Assembly: GCA_017302295.1 (NCBI GenBank)
Contig: JAFLDS010000004.1
Coordinates: forward strand, 62,001-126,000
Direction of reading: 5' to 3'
Length of the DNA stretch: 64,000 nt
DNA from: Thauera sp.
Lineage (GTDB): Bacteria > Pseudomonadota > Gammaproteobacteria > Burkholderiales > Rhodocyclaceae
The position numbers and the translations under genes were made by a program. Each line of letters begins with the position of its first letter. Position 1 is the first letter of the stretch. Below the pieces are notes generated by a model. That model saw only the letters and a program-made list of their open reading frames with translations, had not been told where the DNA came from and searched no databases. Below, in pieces: positions 18,431-27,155 of the stretch.

Positions 18431-19492
18431 ATGCGCATCCTCGTCACCGGCGGCGCCGGTTTCATCGGCTCGGCCGTCGTCCGGCATCTCATCAACGACA
18501 CGACGCATGACGTCGCCAACGTCGACAAACTCACCTACGCCGGCAACCTCGAATCGCTCGCCGCTGTGGCCGGTTCGCCGCGCTACCGCTTCCACCAGAT
18601 CGACATCTGCGACGGCCCGGCGCTGGCGAAGGTATTCGCAGCGTTCCGGCCCACGGCGGTAATGCATCTGGCAGCCGAATCGCATGTCGACCGCTCCATC
18701 GACGGCCCGGCGGCCTTCATCGAGACCAACGTCGTCGGCACCTACACCCTGCTCGAAGCGGCCCGCGCCTACTGGAACACCCTGCCTCAGTCGGAGAAGG
18801 ACGCCTTCCGCTTCCACCACATCTCCACCGACGAGGTGTATGGCGATCTCGAAGGCACCGACGACCTGTTCACCGAAACCACGCCCTACGCGCCCAGTTC
18901 GCCCTACTCCGCCTCCAAGGCCGGATCGGACCATCTCGTGCGCGCCTGGCAGCGCACCTACGGCCTGCCCACGCTGGTCACCAACTGCTCCAACAATTAC
19001 GGCCCTTTCCACTTCCCGGAAAAGCTCGTCCCGCACATCATCCTCAACGCCCTGCATGGCAAGCCGCTGCCGGTGTATGGCGACGGCGGGCAGATCCGCG
19101 ACTGGCTCTTCGTCGAAGACCACGCCCGCGCGCTGGTGCAGGTGGTGAGTCGCGGCGAGGTCGGCGAAACGTACAACATCGGCGGCCACAACGAGAAACG
19201 CAACCTGGAAGTGGTCCACACACTGTGCGACCTGCTCGAGGAACTCGCGCCCAACAAACCGGAGGGCCTCGCCCGCTACCGCGACCTCATCACCTTCGTG
19301 AAGGACCGCCCCGGCCACGACCGCCGCTACGCCATCGACGCGTCCAAGATCGAGCGCGAACTCGGCTGGGCGCCGCAGGAAACCTTCGAAACCGGTCTGC
19401 GCAAGACGGTGCAGTGGTATCTGCAGAACGAAGCGTGGTGGCAACGGGTGCTGAGCGGGGCGTATCAGCTCGGGCGGCTGGGGCAAGCCTGA
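18431..19492 (+). CDS. rmlB: dTDP-glucose 4,6-dehydratase
   Basis: 353-residue extended short-chain dehydrogenase. It converts dTDP-glucose to dTDP-4-keto-6-deoxyglucose, the branch point for dTDP-rhamnose and dTDP-4-amino sugars. NAD-binding [11 protein letters not shown] (residues 6-16), Thr133/Asp134/Glu135 in [10 protein letters not shown], and Tyr159/Lys163 in [14 protein letters not shown] are all present, as is the [14 protein letters not shown] segment. It is separated from rmlA and rmlC by a PIN toxin-antitoxin pair, a Uma2 remnant and a REP pair, so the rml operon has been opened by insertions. No rmlD is seen in the window. Confidence 0.96.
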   Translation: MRILVTGGAGFIGSAVVRHLINDTTHDVANVDKLTYAGNLESLAAVAGSPRYRFHQIDICDGPALAKVFAAFRPTAVMHLAAESHVDRSIDGPAAFIETNVVGTYTLLEAARAYWNTLPQSEKDAFRFHHISTDEVYGDLEGTDDLFTETTPYAPSSPYSASKAGSDHLVRAWQRTYGLPTLVTNCSNNYGPFHFPEKLVPHIILNALHGKPLPVYGDGGQIRDWLFVEDHARALVQVVSRGEVGETYNIGGHNEKRNLEVVHTLCDLLEELAPNKPEGLARYRDLITFVKDRPGHDRRYAIDASKIERELGWAPQETFETGLRKTVQWYLQNEAWWQRVLSGAYQLGRLGQA

Positions 19493-19515
19493 AAGGCTGC
19501 CGGCCATTGCAGCAG

Positions 19516-19929
19516 TCACCCGCGCAACAGTCTGACGTTCAGTCCCCCGACACGGCCAAACGACGCGTCGCCGGTAAGGAACACGTGCTGCGAGCCGAGT
19601 TGCAGGCAGCTCGCCGCCTGCAATGCGTCCGGCGTACGCAGCCCGTGCTTCACACGGATCGCCGCAGCGAGTTCCACGACTTCCCGCCCCAACTCCACCC
19701 AGCGCAAATCCGGCCGGGCAAAGAAGGCATCAAACGCGGCAAGCGTAGCATTGTCGCCCGCCCTCATCGGGCCGACACGGCATTCCAGCCAGCTCAGCCG
19801 GCTGACGGCCGCGCCAAGGCCGGGATGCTCGCGCGCGATCTCCGCGATCTCGTCACGCACACTGCCCGCAAACGGCTCCCTGCCCTCGATCAGGTAGATC
19901 AGCGCACACGCATCGAAAAAGGCGATCAC
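19516..19929 (-). CDS. PIN-domain toxin (VapC-like)
   Basis: 137-residue PIN-domain ribonuclease on the strand opposite rmlB. Acidic residues: Asp in AFFDACALIYLIEG, Glu in SRLSWLECRVGP, Asp in LRTPDALQAASCLQLG and Asp in VFLTGDASFGRV. It overlaps the antitoxin gene upstream by 4 bases, so the two are coupled. Its antitoxin partner is of the Phd type and not the AbrB type found at 11468. Confidence 0.88.
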   Translation of the reverse strand: MIAFFDACALIYLIEGREPFAGSVRDEIAEIAREHPGLGAAVSRLSWLECRVGPMRAGDNATLAAFDAFFARPDLRWVELGREVVELAAAIRVKHGLRTPDALQAASCLQLGSQHVFLTGDASFGRVGGLNVRLLRG

Positions 19930-20195
19930 CAGTCCCGCTCCGACCGCAGATCCGCATCGATCTGCTCCCTGTCACGCGTGCCGCCACCCGAATGGGCGAG
20001 CAACCATTGCACAGCCGTCAGCCCCTCCGGCGCGGCGCTTCGCCGGCCAAGGAGTCGCTGATACTCCTCCTCCGATAGCACGACAGCCGCCGGCTTGTTG
20101 CGCTTGATGATGTGCACCGGGCCACGCCGTAGGCCTTCCTCGATGGCTGCCATGCCGCGGCGCTTGATCTCGGCGACGGTCAGGATGTTATTCAT
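19926..20195 (-). CDS. Phd/YefM-type antitoxin
   Basis: 89-residue antitoxin. NNILTVAEIKRRGMAAIEEG is the N-terminal DNA-binding half, then GPVHIIKRNKPAAVVLSEEE with the Phd-like pattern, and an acidic C-terminal tail (DREQIDADLRSERDW). The ATG at 20195 is chosen because the family begins near NNILTV; the open frame goes on to 20261 without support. A 12-base near-perfect inverted repeat at 20214-20251 lies just upstream and is the likely operator. Confidence 0.86.
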   Translation of the reverse strand: MNNILTVAEIKRRGMAAIEEGLRRGPVHIIKRNKPAAVVLSEEEYQRLLGRRSAAPEGLTAVQWLLAHSGGGTRDREQIDADLRSERDW

Positions 20196-20213
20196 TTCGA
20201 TCGGCCCTAAATC

Positions 20214-20251
20214 AGTACTTTTTAAAATCTTAAAGTACCTTAAAGAGTACT
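20214..20251 (-). promoter_or_regulatory. Inverted repeat operator candidate for the Phd/PIN pair
   Basis: Left arm AGTACTTTTTAA (20214-20225) and right arm TTAAAGAGTACT (20240-20251) match at 11 of 12 positions as an inverted repeat. The 14-base centre holds another related half (AAGTAC, 20233-20238). This AT-rich block lies 19 bases before the antitoxin ATG in otherwise GC-rich DNA, as expected for an autoregulated promoter. Confidence 0.55.
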
Positions 20252-20331
20252 GCCATGACAAGGCGGACCGTCAAAGTTGCCGTCCTTCTTCGCCGTCGCC
20301 CACGATGCCCTCGACGTTCAGGAGCACCGAC

Positions 20332-20451
20332 ATGGGACAAGCGCCAGAAGTCGCATCGCTGAACCGCGAGGCCTACCTTGCCTGGGAGGCGACGCAAGAA
20401 GACAGGCATGAGCACATCGCTGGCGAGGTGTTCGAGGATCCGGAAGACTGA
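20332..20451 (+). pseudogene. Uma2-family endonuclease, N-terminal remnant
   Basis: The 39-codon frame reads GQAPEVASLNREAYLAWEAT, then QEDRHEHIAGEVFEDPED and a stop. The pattern Y-L-x-W-E-x-x-x-x-x-R-H-E-x-x-x-G-E-V-F is the N-terminus of Uma2 (DUF820) PD-(D/E)XK-fold proteins, normally about 190 residues. The stop arrives right after the GEVF strand, so the rest of the gene has been deleted. Uma2 genes are often mobile and multicopy. The fragment lies between a toxin-antitoxin pair and a REP pair. The whole 410-base stretch 20195-20605 holds only the operator, this remnant and the REP pair. Confidence 0.65.
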
Positions 20452-20467
20452 ACCCAGGCCCCCTCCT

Positions 20468-20525
20468 GTAGGAGCGCGATTGAGCGCGGCCGCTGCCTGC
20501 GAATCGCGGTCAAGCCCGCTCCTAC
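20468..20525. repeat. REP-like inverted pair
   Basis: A left arm starting GTAGGAGCGCGATTGAGCGC and a right arm TCGCGGTCAAGCCCGCTCCT plus AC (20504-20525) face each other across a short loop. The arms differ at a few positions, unlike the nearly identical pair at 11314. The pair lies 80 bases before rmlA. Confidence 0.8.
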
Positions 20526-20604
20526 CGTAACGGACGAGTGTCAAAATGCGCGGCGCCATCGCCCCCAAACGGCGACAATGGCGTGTTCTCATCCGGAGCA
20601 AGCA

Positions 20605-21483
20605 ATGAAAGGCATCATCCTCGCCGGCGGATCCGGCACGCGGCTGCACCCCATCACCCGCGGCGTGTCCAAGCAACTGCTGCCGATCTACGACAAGCCG
20701 ATGATCTACTACCCGCTGTCGGTGCTCATGCTCGCCGGCATCCGGGACATCCTCATCATCTCCACCCCCGACGACCTGCCCAACTTCCGCAAGCTGCTGG
20801 GCGACGGTAGCGACTTCGGCATCGCGCTCAGCTACGCCGAGCAGCCCTCGCCCGATGGCCTGGCGCAGGCCTTCCTCATCGGTGAAGAGTTCATCGGCGA
20901 GGACAACGTCTGCCTCATCCTCGGCGACAACATCTTCTACGGCGACAGATTTCCGGCGATGCTTCGTAGCGCGGTCAATAGGAATCAGGGCGCGACGATC
21001 TTCGGCTACCACGTCAACAGTCCAGAGCGATTCGGCGTCGTGGAGTTCGATGCGAACGGTAAAGTGATTTCGATCGAGGAGAAGCCTGCTCAACCGAAAT
21101 CGAATTTTGCTGTCACCGGCCTGTATTTCTACGACAACGACGTAATCAGTATCGCCAAGCAGGTAAAGCCGTCCGCACGCGGCGAGCTTGAGATTACCGA
21201 TGTCAATAACGCCTACCTCGCGCAAGGCAAGCTTGACGTTACCCTGCTCGGCCGCGGCTTCGCCTGGCTCGACACCGGCACCCACGATTCGCTGATGGAG
21301 GCAGGGCATTTCATCCAGACCATCGAGGCACGCCAAGGCCTGAAAGTCGCTTGCCTGGAGGAGATTGCCTACCGAAAGGGCTGGGTAAGCGCTGAAAAAC
21401 TGGAGGCAGAGGCCGCCGCGCTATCGAAGACCGGATATGGCCAATACCTCCAGCGCGTCCTCACCCAAAGGTGGGTTGGATGA
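20605..21483 (+). CDS. rmlA: Glucose-1-phosphate thymidylyltransferase
   Basis: 292 residues, standard length. It makes dTDP-glucose from dTTP and glucose-1-phosphate. The nucleotide loop [13 protein letters not shown] (G8-R13 core) is followed by [29 protein letters not shown], and [22 protein letters not shown] ribosome site lies 8 bases before the ATG. Its stop overlaps the rmlC start. By eye the codon use between about 20945 and 21240 is visibly less GC-rich than the first third of the gene, which could mark a recombination joint. Confidence 0.96.
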   Translation: MKGIILAGGSGTRLHPITRGVSKQLLPIYDKPMIYYPLSVLMLAGIRDILIISTPDDLPNFRKLLGDGSDFGIALSYAEQPSPDGLAQAFLIGEEFIGEDNVCLILGDNIFYGDRFPAMLRSAVNRNQGATIFGYHVNSPERFGVVEFDANGKVISIEEKPAQPKSNFAVTGLYFYDNDVISIAKQVKPSARGELEITDVNNAYLAQGKLDVTLLGRGFAWLDTGTHDSLMEAGHFIQTIEARQGLKVACLEEIAYRKGWVSAEKLEAEAAALSKTGYGQYLQRVLTQRWVG

Positions 21484-22022
21484 AGGTAATCGAGACGGCC
21501 CTGCCCGGTGTGCTGATCATCGAGCCCAGGGTTTTCGGTGACTCGCGCGGCTTTTTTCTCGAGAACTATCGGGCTGACCGTTATCGCGAAGTCGGAATCG
21601 ACCTGCCCTTCGTTCAAGACAATCATTCGCGATCGCAAAAGGGCGTTCTTCGCGGCCTCCACTTTCAGCGCAAGCGCCCGCAGGGAAAGCTGGTGAGGGT
21701 GAGCAGAGGCACCGTTTTCGACGTCACCGTGGACATCAACCCGCACTCCCCCACCTGCGGGAAGTTCGTGTCGGTCCAGTTGAGCGACGACAATCATCGC
21801 CAGGTCTGGATTCCGCCCGGCTACGCCCACGGCTTCTGCGTTCTCAGCGACGTTGCGGACTTCGAGTACAAGTGCACGGCCTATTACGACCCGAATGACG
21901 AAGGCGGAATCATCTGGAACGACGCGGACCTCGGAATCCAGTGGCCGATCGCCGACCCCATCCTTTCGCACAAGGACACGCTCCTCCCCCCGCTGAAAGA
22001 CCTGCGGCAGGCAAGCTCATGA
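21480..22022 (+). CDS. rmlC: dTDP-4-dehydrorhamnose 3,5-epimerase
   Basis: 180-residue cupin-fold epimerase. It converts dTDP-4-keto-6-deoxyglucose to dTDP-4-keto-rhamnose. Visible: [35 protein letters not shown] with the catalytic His, [14 protein letters not shown], and [15 protein letters not shown]. The ATG overlaps the rmlA stop (ATGA type), so the two are coupled. The next step would need RmlD, not found here. Confidence 0.96.
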   Translation: MKVIETALPGVLIIEPRVFGDSRGFFLENYRADRYREVGIDLPFVQDNHSRSQKGVLRGLHFQRKRPQGKLVRVSRGTVFDVTVDINPHSPTCGKFVSVQLSDDNHRQVWIPPGYAHGFCVLSDVADFEYKCTAYYDPNDEGGIIWNDADLGIQWPIADPILSHKDTLLPPLKDLRQASS

Positions 22023-22154
22023 ACCTGCTTCTGAAAGTCATGCGCGATCCCGAAGTGAGATCACCTTCAGTAACCCGATCCCGCCCAACGCAGGCAACAG
22101 GGCACCTCGCTCCGCAGCCAGTGCCATCGGTTCACCCGCTCTAACGGAATTTCA

Positions 22155-23630
22155 ATGTCGCTGGGCAACAATCTCAGACGCGGCGCGCTCTGGCTTTTTA
22201 TCGGCAACACCGGCAACCAGATCCTCGGCTTCCTGCTCGGGATCATACTTGCGCGCATCCTCGTGCCCGAAGACTTCGGCATGATCCTCACCATCCAGAT
22301 CTTCACCGGCTTGGTGGGCATGGTCAGCGGCGGCGGCATGGGGCAGGCGCTGGTGCGGGCGAAGGAAGCGACGCACGCCGACTACAACGTCGTGTTCACG
22401 CTGCAACTGGCCATCGGAATCGCGATCTACGGATGCTTTTTTGCCGTCGCCCCCTGGTTTGCCGATTGGTACCGCACACCGCTATATGCAGATCTTCTCC
22501 GCGTGTCCGCGCTCTCGTTCATCCTTCGGCCCTTCGTCAATCTGCCAAGCAACATGCTTCATCGTGAAATGCGCTACAAGGCGAAGGCGATGATGCAGTT
22601 GATCAACCTGCTACTCAGCAACTCCCTTGCCATAGGGATGGGATTGAGTGGCTACGGCGTCTGGAGCCTTACCGTCAGCGGATTGATATGTTCAGCCATC
22701 AGCTCGCTGATTCTCATGCACGTTAGCGGTTGGCGCCCCAGTCTTACCGCCAACTTTAGCCGTGCCCGCGAACTGGCGCGTTATGGGATGCTCGCATCGG
22801 CCAATGACATTGTCGTCTACCTTCAGCAACAGGTCAGCACGTTCGTCCTCTCGCGCGGCGCAGGACCAACAGCCGTGGGCCATTACAACAAGGCGGACAG
22901 CATCGCCTATTTGCCTCAACGCTTCGTTACCGGCTCAGTGTATGACGTACTGTTCAGAGCACTTGCGAAGGAGCAGGACAATCTCGACCTGAGTCGCTAC
23001 CTTTATTTTCGATCCATCACCCTCGTCGCGCTGTATGCCCTGCCGCTGTACGTGGGGCTGTATTTCGTCGCGGAACCGCTGATTCTCCTGCTCTATGGAA
23101 GCAGATGGCTGGAAGCTGCCGCGCCAATTTCGGTGCTGGTCATGGCTGGCCCCTTTATGATCGTCGAGAACCTGTCCGGCGCGGTTCTCGCAGCACGGAA
23201 CAAACTCGGCAAGGAACTGGTAGTACAAGTGCTAATGCTGGTGATCCTCGTCTTAGCCGTTCTCGCGGGCATTCCTTACGGTCTGACGGGGGTGGCAGTC
23301 GCTTTCGTCACGGCATCCGTTTATCGCATGTTCCACATGTACTGGCTAGCCTCGCGCGCCCTCGAGGCACGCCCCGCGAAGCTCCTGGCCGCCTTATCCG
23401 GCCCGCTTCTCATCACCGCCCTGATGGCACTGGCGCTCGTGCTCGCGGACTCAATGCAGCCTATTGACGTGAGCGGCAACGGATTGCTGTATCTCGTATA
23501 TATGGGGTCGATCGGAGGTGCTGTCTATGCAGCATTGTTCTTCATGCTTCCGATTGCGGAGATTCGTTCGGAGTCAGCGCGCTGGAAGGCGAAAATCGTG
23601 CCGCTCCTGCGCAGGTCAGCAAAACAATGA
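22155..23630 (+). CDS. Polysaccharide flippase (Wzx, PST family)
   Basis: 491-residue integral membrane protein with about 14 helices and no large soluble domain. The N-terminus LRRGALWLFIGNTGNQILGF and then ILARILVPEDFGMI is the usual opening of lipopolysaccharide/O-antigen flippases of the MOP superfamily (PST group). It would move the lipid-linked repeat unit across the inner membrane. It stands 132 bases after rmlC with no gene I trust between them. Codon use is less GC-rich than the left arm, as is common for Wzx genes. Confidence 0.92.
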   Translation: MSLGNNLRRGALWLFIGNTGNQILGFLLGIILARILVPEDFGMILTIQIFTGLVGMVSGGGMGQALVRAKEATHADYNVVFTLQLAIGIAIYGCFFAVAPWFADWYRTPLYADLLRVSALSFILRPFVNLPSNMLHREMRYKAKAMMQLINLLLSNSLAIGMGLSGYGVWSLTVSGLICSAISSLILMHVSGWRPSLTANFSRARELARYGMLASANDIVVYLQQQVSTFVLSRGAGPTAVGHYNKADSIAYLPQRFVTGSVYDVLFRALAKEQDNLDLSRYLYFRSITLVALYALPLYVGLYFVAEPLILLLYGSRWLEAAAPISVLVMAGPFMIVENLSGAVLAARNKLGKELVVQVLMLVILVLAVLAGIPYGLTGVAVAFVTASVYRMFHMYWLASRALEARPAKLLAALSGPLLITALMALALVLADSMQPIDVSGNGLLYLVYMGSIGGAVYAALFFMLPIAEIRSESARWKAKIVPLLRRSAKQ

Positions 23631-23722
23631 CCGGACCGCACTCCACCCTAGCGCTCACGCGAGGATCGGGGCACGGCACACACCAGGCCCCTTCAACGCC
23701 TTTGAACCCCCGTTAGAAAACG

Positions 23723-25282
23723 ATGCTGTTCAACTCCTACGAATTCATCCTGTTCTACTTCCCGGCCACATTCGCGGTCTTCTTCGCGCTTGGCCGCTAC
23801 AGCCGTCCGCTTGCCGCGCTCTGGCTGTTCGCGGCGTCCCTTTTCTTCTACGGCTGGTGGGATCCGACCTATGTGAGTCTGTTGATCGCCTCGATCCTGT
23901 TCAACTTCGGGCTCGGCTCGGCCATCGCGCGCGAGCATGAGCGCGGCAACGCCAATCGCAAGAGATGGCTTTTGATCGGAGCAGTCGCCGCGGATCTGAC
24001 GCTGCTGGGCTACTACAAGTACGCCAACTTCTTCCTGTCCAACGTCAATTCCATCCTCGATACCAGCTGGCACCTCGGGACCATCATCCTTCCACTCGGC
24101 ATTTCATTCTTCACCTTCACCCAGATCGCCTTCCTGGTCGATTCTTACCGTGGCGAGGTCAAGGAACGAAATTTCATTCACTACGGGCTCTTCGTCACGT
24201 ATTTTCCCCACCTCATTGCCGGCCCGGTTCTACATCACAAGGAAATGATGCCGCAGTTCGCACTCGAGCGGACGTACCGGCTGCACTGGGAAAACATTTC
24301 CGTCGGCCTGGCTGTGTTCGTGATCGGACTGTTCAAGAAAGTCGTCCTCGCCGATAGCGTCGCCCCCTTCGCATCGCCCGTCTTCAACGCCGCGGCCGCG
24401 GGCGCACAGCTGACGCTGATCGAGGCGTGGTGCGGCGCGCTGGCTTATACGCTGCAGCTTTACTTCGACTTCTCCGGCTATTCCGACATGGCCATCGGAC
24501 TGTCGCGAATGTTCGGCATCCGCCTGCCGCTGAATTTCGACTCGCCGTACAAGGCGCGCAACATCGTCGATTTCTGGCGCCGCTGGCACATGACCCTCTC
24601 CCGCTTCCTGCGCGACTATCTCTACATCGCGCTCGGGGGCAATCGCTTCGGGCTGCTGCGGCGTTACGCGAACCTGATCGTCACGATGCTGCTGGGCGGC
24701 TTCTGGCACGGCGCCGGCTGGACCTTCATCATCTGGGGCGGTCTGCATGGTATCTACCTGTGCGTGAATCACGCCTGGAGCAGCTTGCGAACGCGCGCAC
24801 TCGGTCACTTGCCGGTCACCTGGCCGGAACGACTGGTCGCAACCCTGCTCACCTTCCTGGCGGTCGTGGTGGGCTGGATCTTCTTCCGCGCCAGTGACGC
24901 CACGTCGGCAGTTTCCATCCTGCACGCGATGACGGGCAGCAACGGGATGCAGATTCCGAGCAACTGGCCCGCTGCCTGGTACATCCACGCCGGACTGCGG
25001 TGGATCGGCATCGATAACAGTCTCGGCCTGCCTGCGAGCGGATTCGACCTCCAGGGCACCAGCCCCTACTGGATCGCCGCCCTGCTCGCGATCGCCTGGG
25101 TCATGCCGAACACGCAGCAGTTCATGTCGCGATTCACACCCGCGCTGGAACCGGCAGAGGCGCTGCCCGCGCGGCCCAAGTGGGCGCCGACGCAGGCCTG
25201 GGCACTGGCACTTGGGCTGATGGCTACGATCGCCATCCTGCACCTCACCGCGGTCAGCGAGTTCCTCTATTTCCAGTTCTGA
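23723..25282 (+). CDS. MBOAT-family membrane-bound O-acyltransferase (AlgI-like), copy 1
   Basis: 519-residue polytopic membrane protein. MBOAT signatures: FTQIAFLVDSYRGEV, YFPHLIAGPVLHHKEM, FWRRWHMTLSRFLRDYLYI with the first conserved His, and GFWHGAGWTFIIWGGLHG with the catalytic His. Relatives such as AlgI and PatA move acetyl or other acyl groups across the membrane to a polysaccharide, working with an SGNH-like periplasmic partner. Such a partner follows directly, overlapping by one base. A second, diverged MBOAT/SGNH pair is encoded at 42744-45226 on the other strand. Confidence 0.94.
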   Translation: MLFNSYEFILFYFPATFAVFFALGRYSRPLAALWLFAASLFFYGWWDPTYVSLLIASILFNFGLGSAIAREHERGNANRKRWLLIGAVAADLTLLGYYKYANFFLSNVNSILDTSWHLGTIILPLGISFFTFTQIAFLVDSYRGEVKERNFIHYGLFVTYFPHLIAGPVLHHKEMMPQFALERTYRLHWENISVGLAVFVIGLFKKVVLADSVAPFASPVFNAAAAGAQLTLIEAWCGALAYTLQLYFDFSGYSDMAIGLSRMFGIRLPLNFDSPYKARNIVDFWRRWHMTLSRFLRDYLYIALGGNRFGLLRRYANLIVTMLLGGFWHGAGWTFIIWGGLHGIYLCVNHAWSSLRTRALGHLPVTWPERLVATLLTFLAVVVGWIFFRASDATSAVSILHAMTGSNGMQIPSNWPAAWYIHAGLRWIGIDNSLGLPASGFDLQGTSPYWIAALLAIAWVMPNTQQFMSRFTPALEPAEALPARPKWAPTQAWALALGLMATIAILHLTAVSEFLYFQF

Positions 25283-26340
25283 TGACGACCTCTCCCGAAC
25301 CCCGCCACCACAAGGCTTTCGTACGCAGTCTCGCGCTCGCCTTCGCGCTCTGCGCCGGACTGGTATTCGGCATCAACGTCGCAGTGGATCCACTGTGGTT
25401 CTTTGCAGGCAACCAGCTCACGGGCAGGAACTTCGGTTTCGATGAACGCAACGCCAAACTCAATCAGTTCCTGCGCGCCCCCGAAAAATACGACTGCGTG
25501 ATCTTCGGCAGCTCGCGCGCAACCTGGATGCCCGAAGACGCCCTTGCGCCACATCGGTGCTTCAACCTTGCCTTCTCTGCGGGTCAGGTCGAAGAGTTCG
25601 TCGCCTTTGCCCGCTACCTGCGCCAGCGCGGCATCCGGCTTCGGCATATCGTGGTCGGGGTCGATGGCTTCAATTTCGAAACCGAGGGACGCGACCCTGC
25701 CAGCATTCCGCAGCATGTCGCGGAACAAAGCGCCCCGCCTTCGCCCCTGCCTGCCTACCTTTCGGCCGACAGTCTGCAGATGTCCTGGCGAACCCTGGCC
25801 AACCGGATGAATTCCCCGGGCTACTATGACCGGACCTTCACGAAGGTGGTCAGCGACCGGGCTCCGACCTTCCAGCCAGACAAATCCCTCGCTGCCGAGG
25901 GGCTTCAGCGTGCCGATGCATCAAGACGCAGGAACAACTCCTTCGACACCCGCAACGCGGTCCTGTACAAAACGCTCGTTGAAGTTTTTCCCGAGGCAAA
26001 GGCTATCGCCTACGTGCCACCGATCAGCGCCTGGCACATTGCGGAGCTCGACAGGCGAGGCACTCTCCCGAAATACCTTGATGCCCTGTTTGCAACGGCC
26101 CACTACTTCCCGACCTTCTTCTATTTCTCCGCGCCTTCGCCCGTCACCATGCGCACCGACACGACCTACGACGGCTCGCACTACCTGCCCGAGTTCAACC
26201 GGTCGATCGGCATCGCCCTCGTTGCCGGAAGAACGGGGGATTGGGGCCTCGACGTGAAGGCATTGGACAGGACGGCTTACGGGGACCGCTACCGCGAAGC
26301 GCTGGCAGGCTTTCAGGCCAGACAGCTTGCACGCCACTGA
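25282..26340 (+). CDS. SGNH-like acyltransferase partner of MBOAT protein
   Basis: 352 residues. One N-terminal membrane anchor (SLALAFALCAGLVFGINVAV) puts the rest in the periplasm. The block I serine is in CVIFGSSRATWMP, and the block V Asp/His pair is in YDGSHYLPEFNRS near the C-terminus, the layout of AlgX/AlgJ-like and DltD-like SGNH proteins. The ATG at 25282 overlaps the MBOAT stop by one base, so the two are coupled and likely act together in O-acylation of the exported glycan. The open frame upstream of this ATG overlaps the MBOAT gene and is not used. Confidence 0.82.
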   Translation: MTTSPEPRHHKAFVRSLALAFALCAGLVFGINVAVDPLWFFAGNQLTGRNFGFDERNAKLNQFLRAPEKYDCVIFGSSRATWMPEDALAPHRCFNLAFSAGQVEEFVAFARYLRQRGIRLRHIVVGVDGFNFETEGRDPASIPQHVAEQSAPPSPLPAYLSADSLQMSWRTLANRMNSPGYYDRTFTKVVSDRAPTFQPDKSLAAEGLQRADASRRRNNSFDTRNAVLYKTLVEVFPEAKAIAYVPPISAWHIAELDRRGTLPKYLDALFATAHYFPTFFYFSAPSPVTMRTDTTYDGSHYLPEFNRSIGIALVAGRTGDWGLDVKALDRTAYGDRYREALAGFQARQLARH

Positions 26341-26359
26341 CGGACTGCTCAACTTCCTC

Positions 26360-27151
26360 ATGCGCATCGACCCGATTTCATCTTTCCTGCACAGGCACGC
26401 CGGCGCCCATGGCGCGGTGATGCTGATGTACCACGCGGTGCAGGCCCGTGCGGGTTCGCCCGCCTGGCCGTGGGCGGTTTCCCTTTCGCGCTTCTGCGAC
26501 CAGCTCGACTTCCTGAAGGCGGAGGGCTACCACACGCCGACCATGGCCGAGCTGGCCGCCAACCCCGATGCACCGCGCGGACGCACCGCGGTCATCACCT
26601 TCGACGACGGCTACGTCGACAACCTCGCGGCGATGGAAGCCCTTCAACAGCGTGGGATGCGCGCAACCTGGTTCATCGTCTCGGGCTCGATCGGAACCAA
26701 CCCGGCTTGGCCGGCCGACGGACGACCCGCCGGGCGTCTGTTGAATGCTGCCGAACTGCGCGACATGCAGGCCGCCGGCATGGAGATCGGCTCGCACACG
26801 GTTAGCCATGTACGCCTTCCCAGCCTCGACGATGAAGCCCTCTCGCGTGAGCTGACCACATCCAGGGCGACGCTCGAAGAGACGCTGGGCGGCCCGGTAT
26901 CGAGCTTCGCCTATCCCTACGGCGCCTGGGACGCACGCTGCGTTGCCGCCGTCCGTGAAGCCGGTTACGCCGCTGCCTGCACCACCCGCACCGGATGGGC
27001 CCTGCGTGACAGGGACCCGTTCATGCTGCGCAGGCTGACGGTGTTCAACACGGACACCACGGCAAGCCTCGCGCGCAAGCTGTACTTCGGTAGCCACGAC
27101 GTTGCCTGGTCCGACCTTGCCCGCTATGTCCTGCGCCGCGTGAGAGGCTGA
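26360..27151 (+). CDS. Polysaccharide deacetylase (NodB/CE4 family)
   Basis: 263 residues from this ATG; a TTG at 26327 overlapping the previous stop is another option. NodB motif 1 AVITFDDGYVDN (metal and base Asp pair) and motif 2 EIGSHTVSHVRLPSL (His-x3-His) are complete, followed by SSFAYPYGAWD (motif 3). The enzyme would remove N- or O-acetyl groups from a sugar chain. No signal peptide is evident, so it may act on the lipid-linked unit in the cytoplasm. It is distinct from the XrtA-type deacetylase at 60967-61806. Confidence 0.9.
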   Translation: MRIDPISSFLHRHAGAHGAVMLMYHAVQARAGSPAWPWAVSLSRFCDQLDFLKAEGYHTPTMAELAANPDAPRGRTAVITFDDGYVDNLAAMEALQQRGMRATWFIVSGSIGTNPAWPADGRPAGRLLNAAELRDMQAAGMEIGSHTVSHVRLPSLDDEALSRELTTSRATLEETLGGPVSSFAYPYGAWDARCVAAVREAGYAAACTTRTGWALRDRDPFMLRRLTVFNTDTTASLARKLYFGSHDVAWSDLARYVLRRVRG

Positions 27152-27155
27152 CCAC

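Noticed and set aside
22019-22144. A 41-codon frame starting in an ATGA overlap with the rmlC stop
   Set aside because: No ribosome site beyond the overlap, no recognisable domain, Pro/Ser/Arg-rich low-complexity tail. It is not a piece of rmlD. Left as non-coding.
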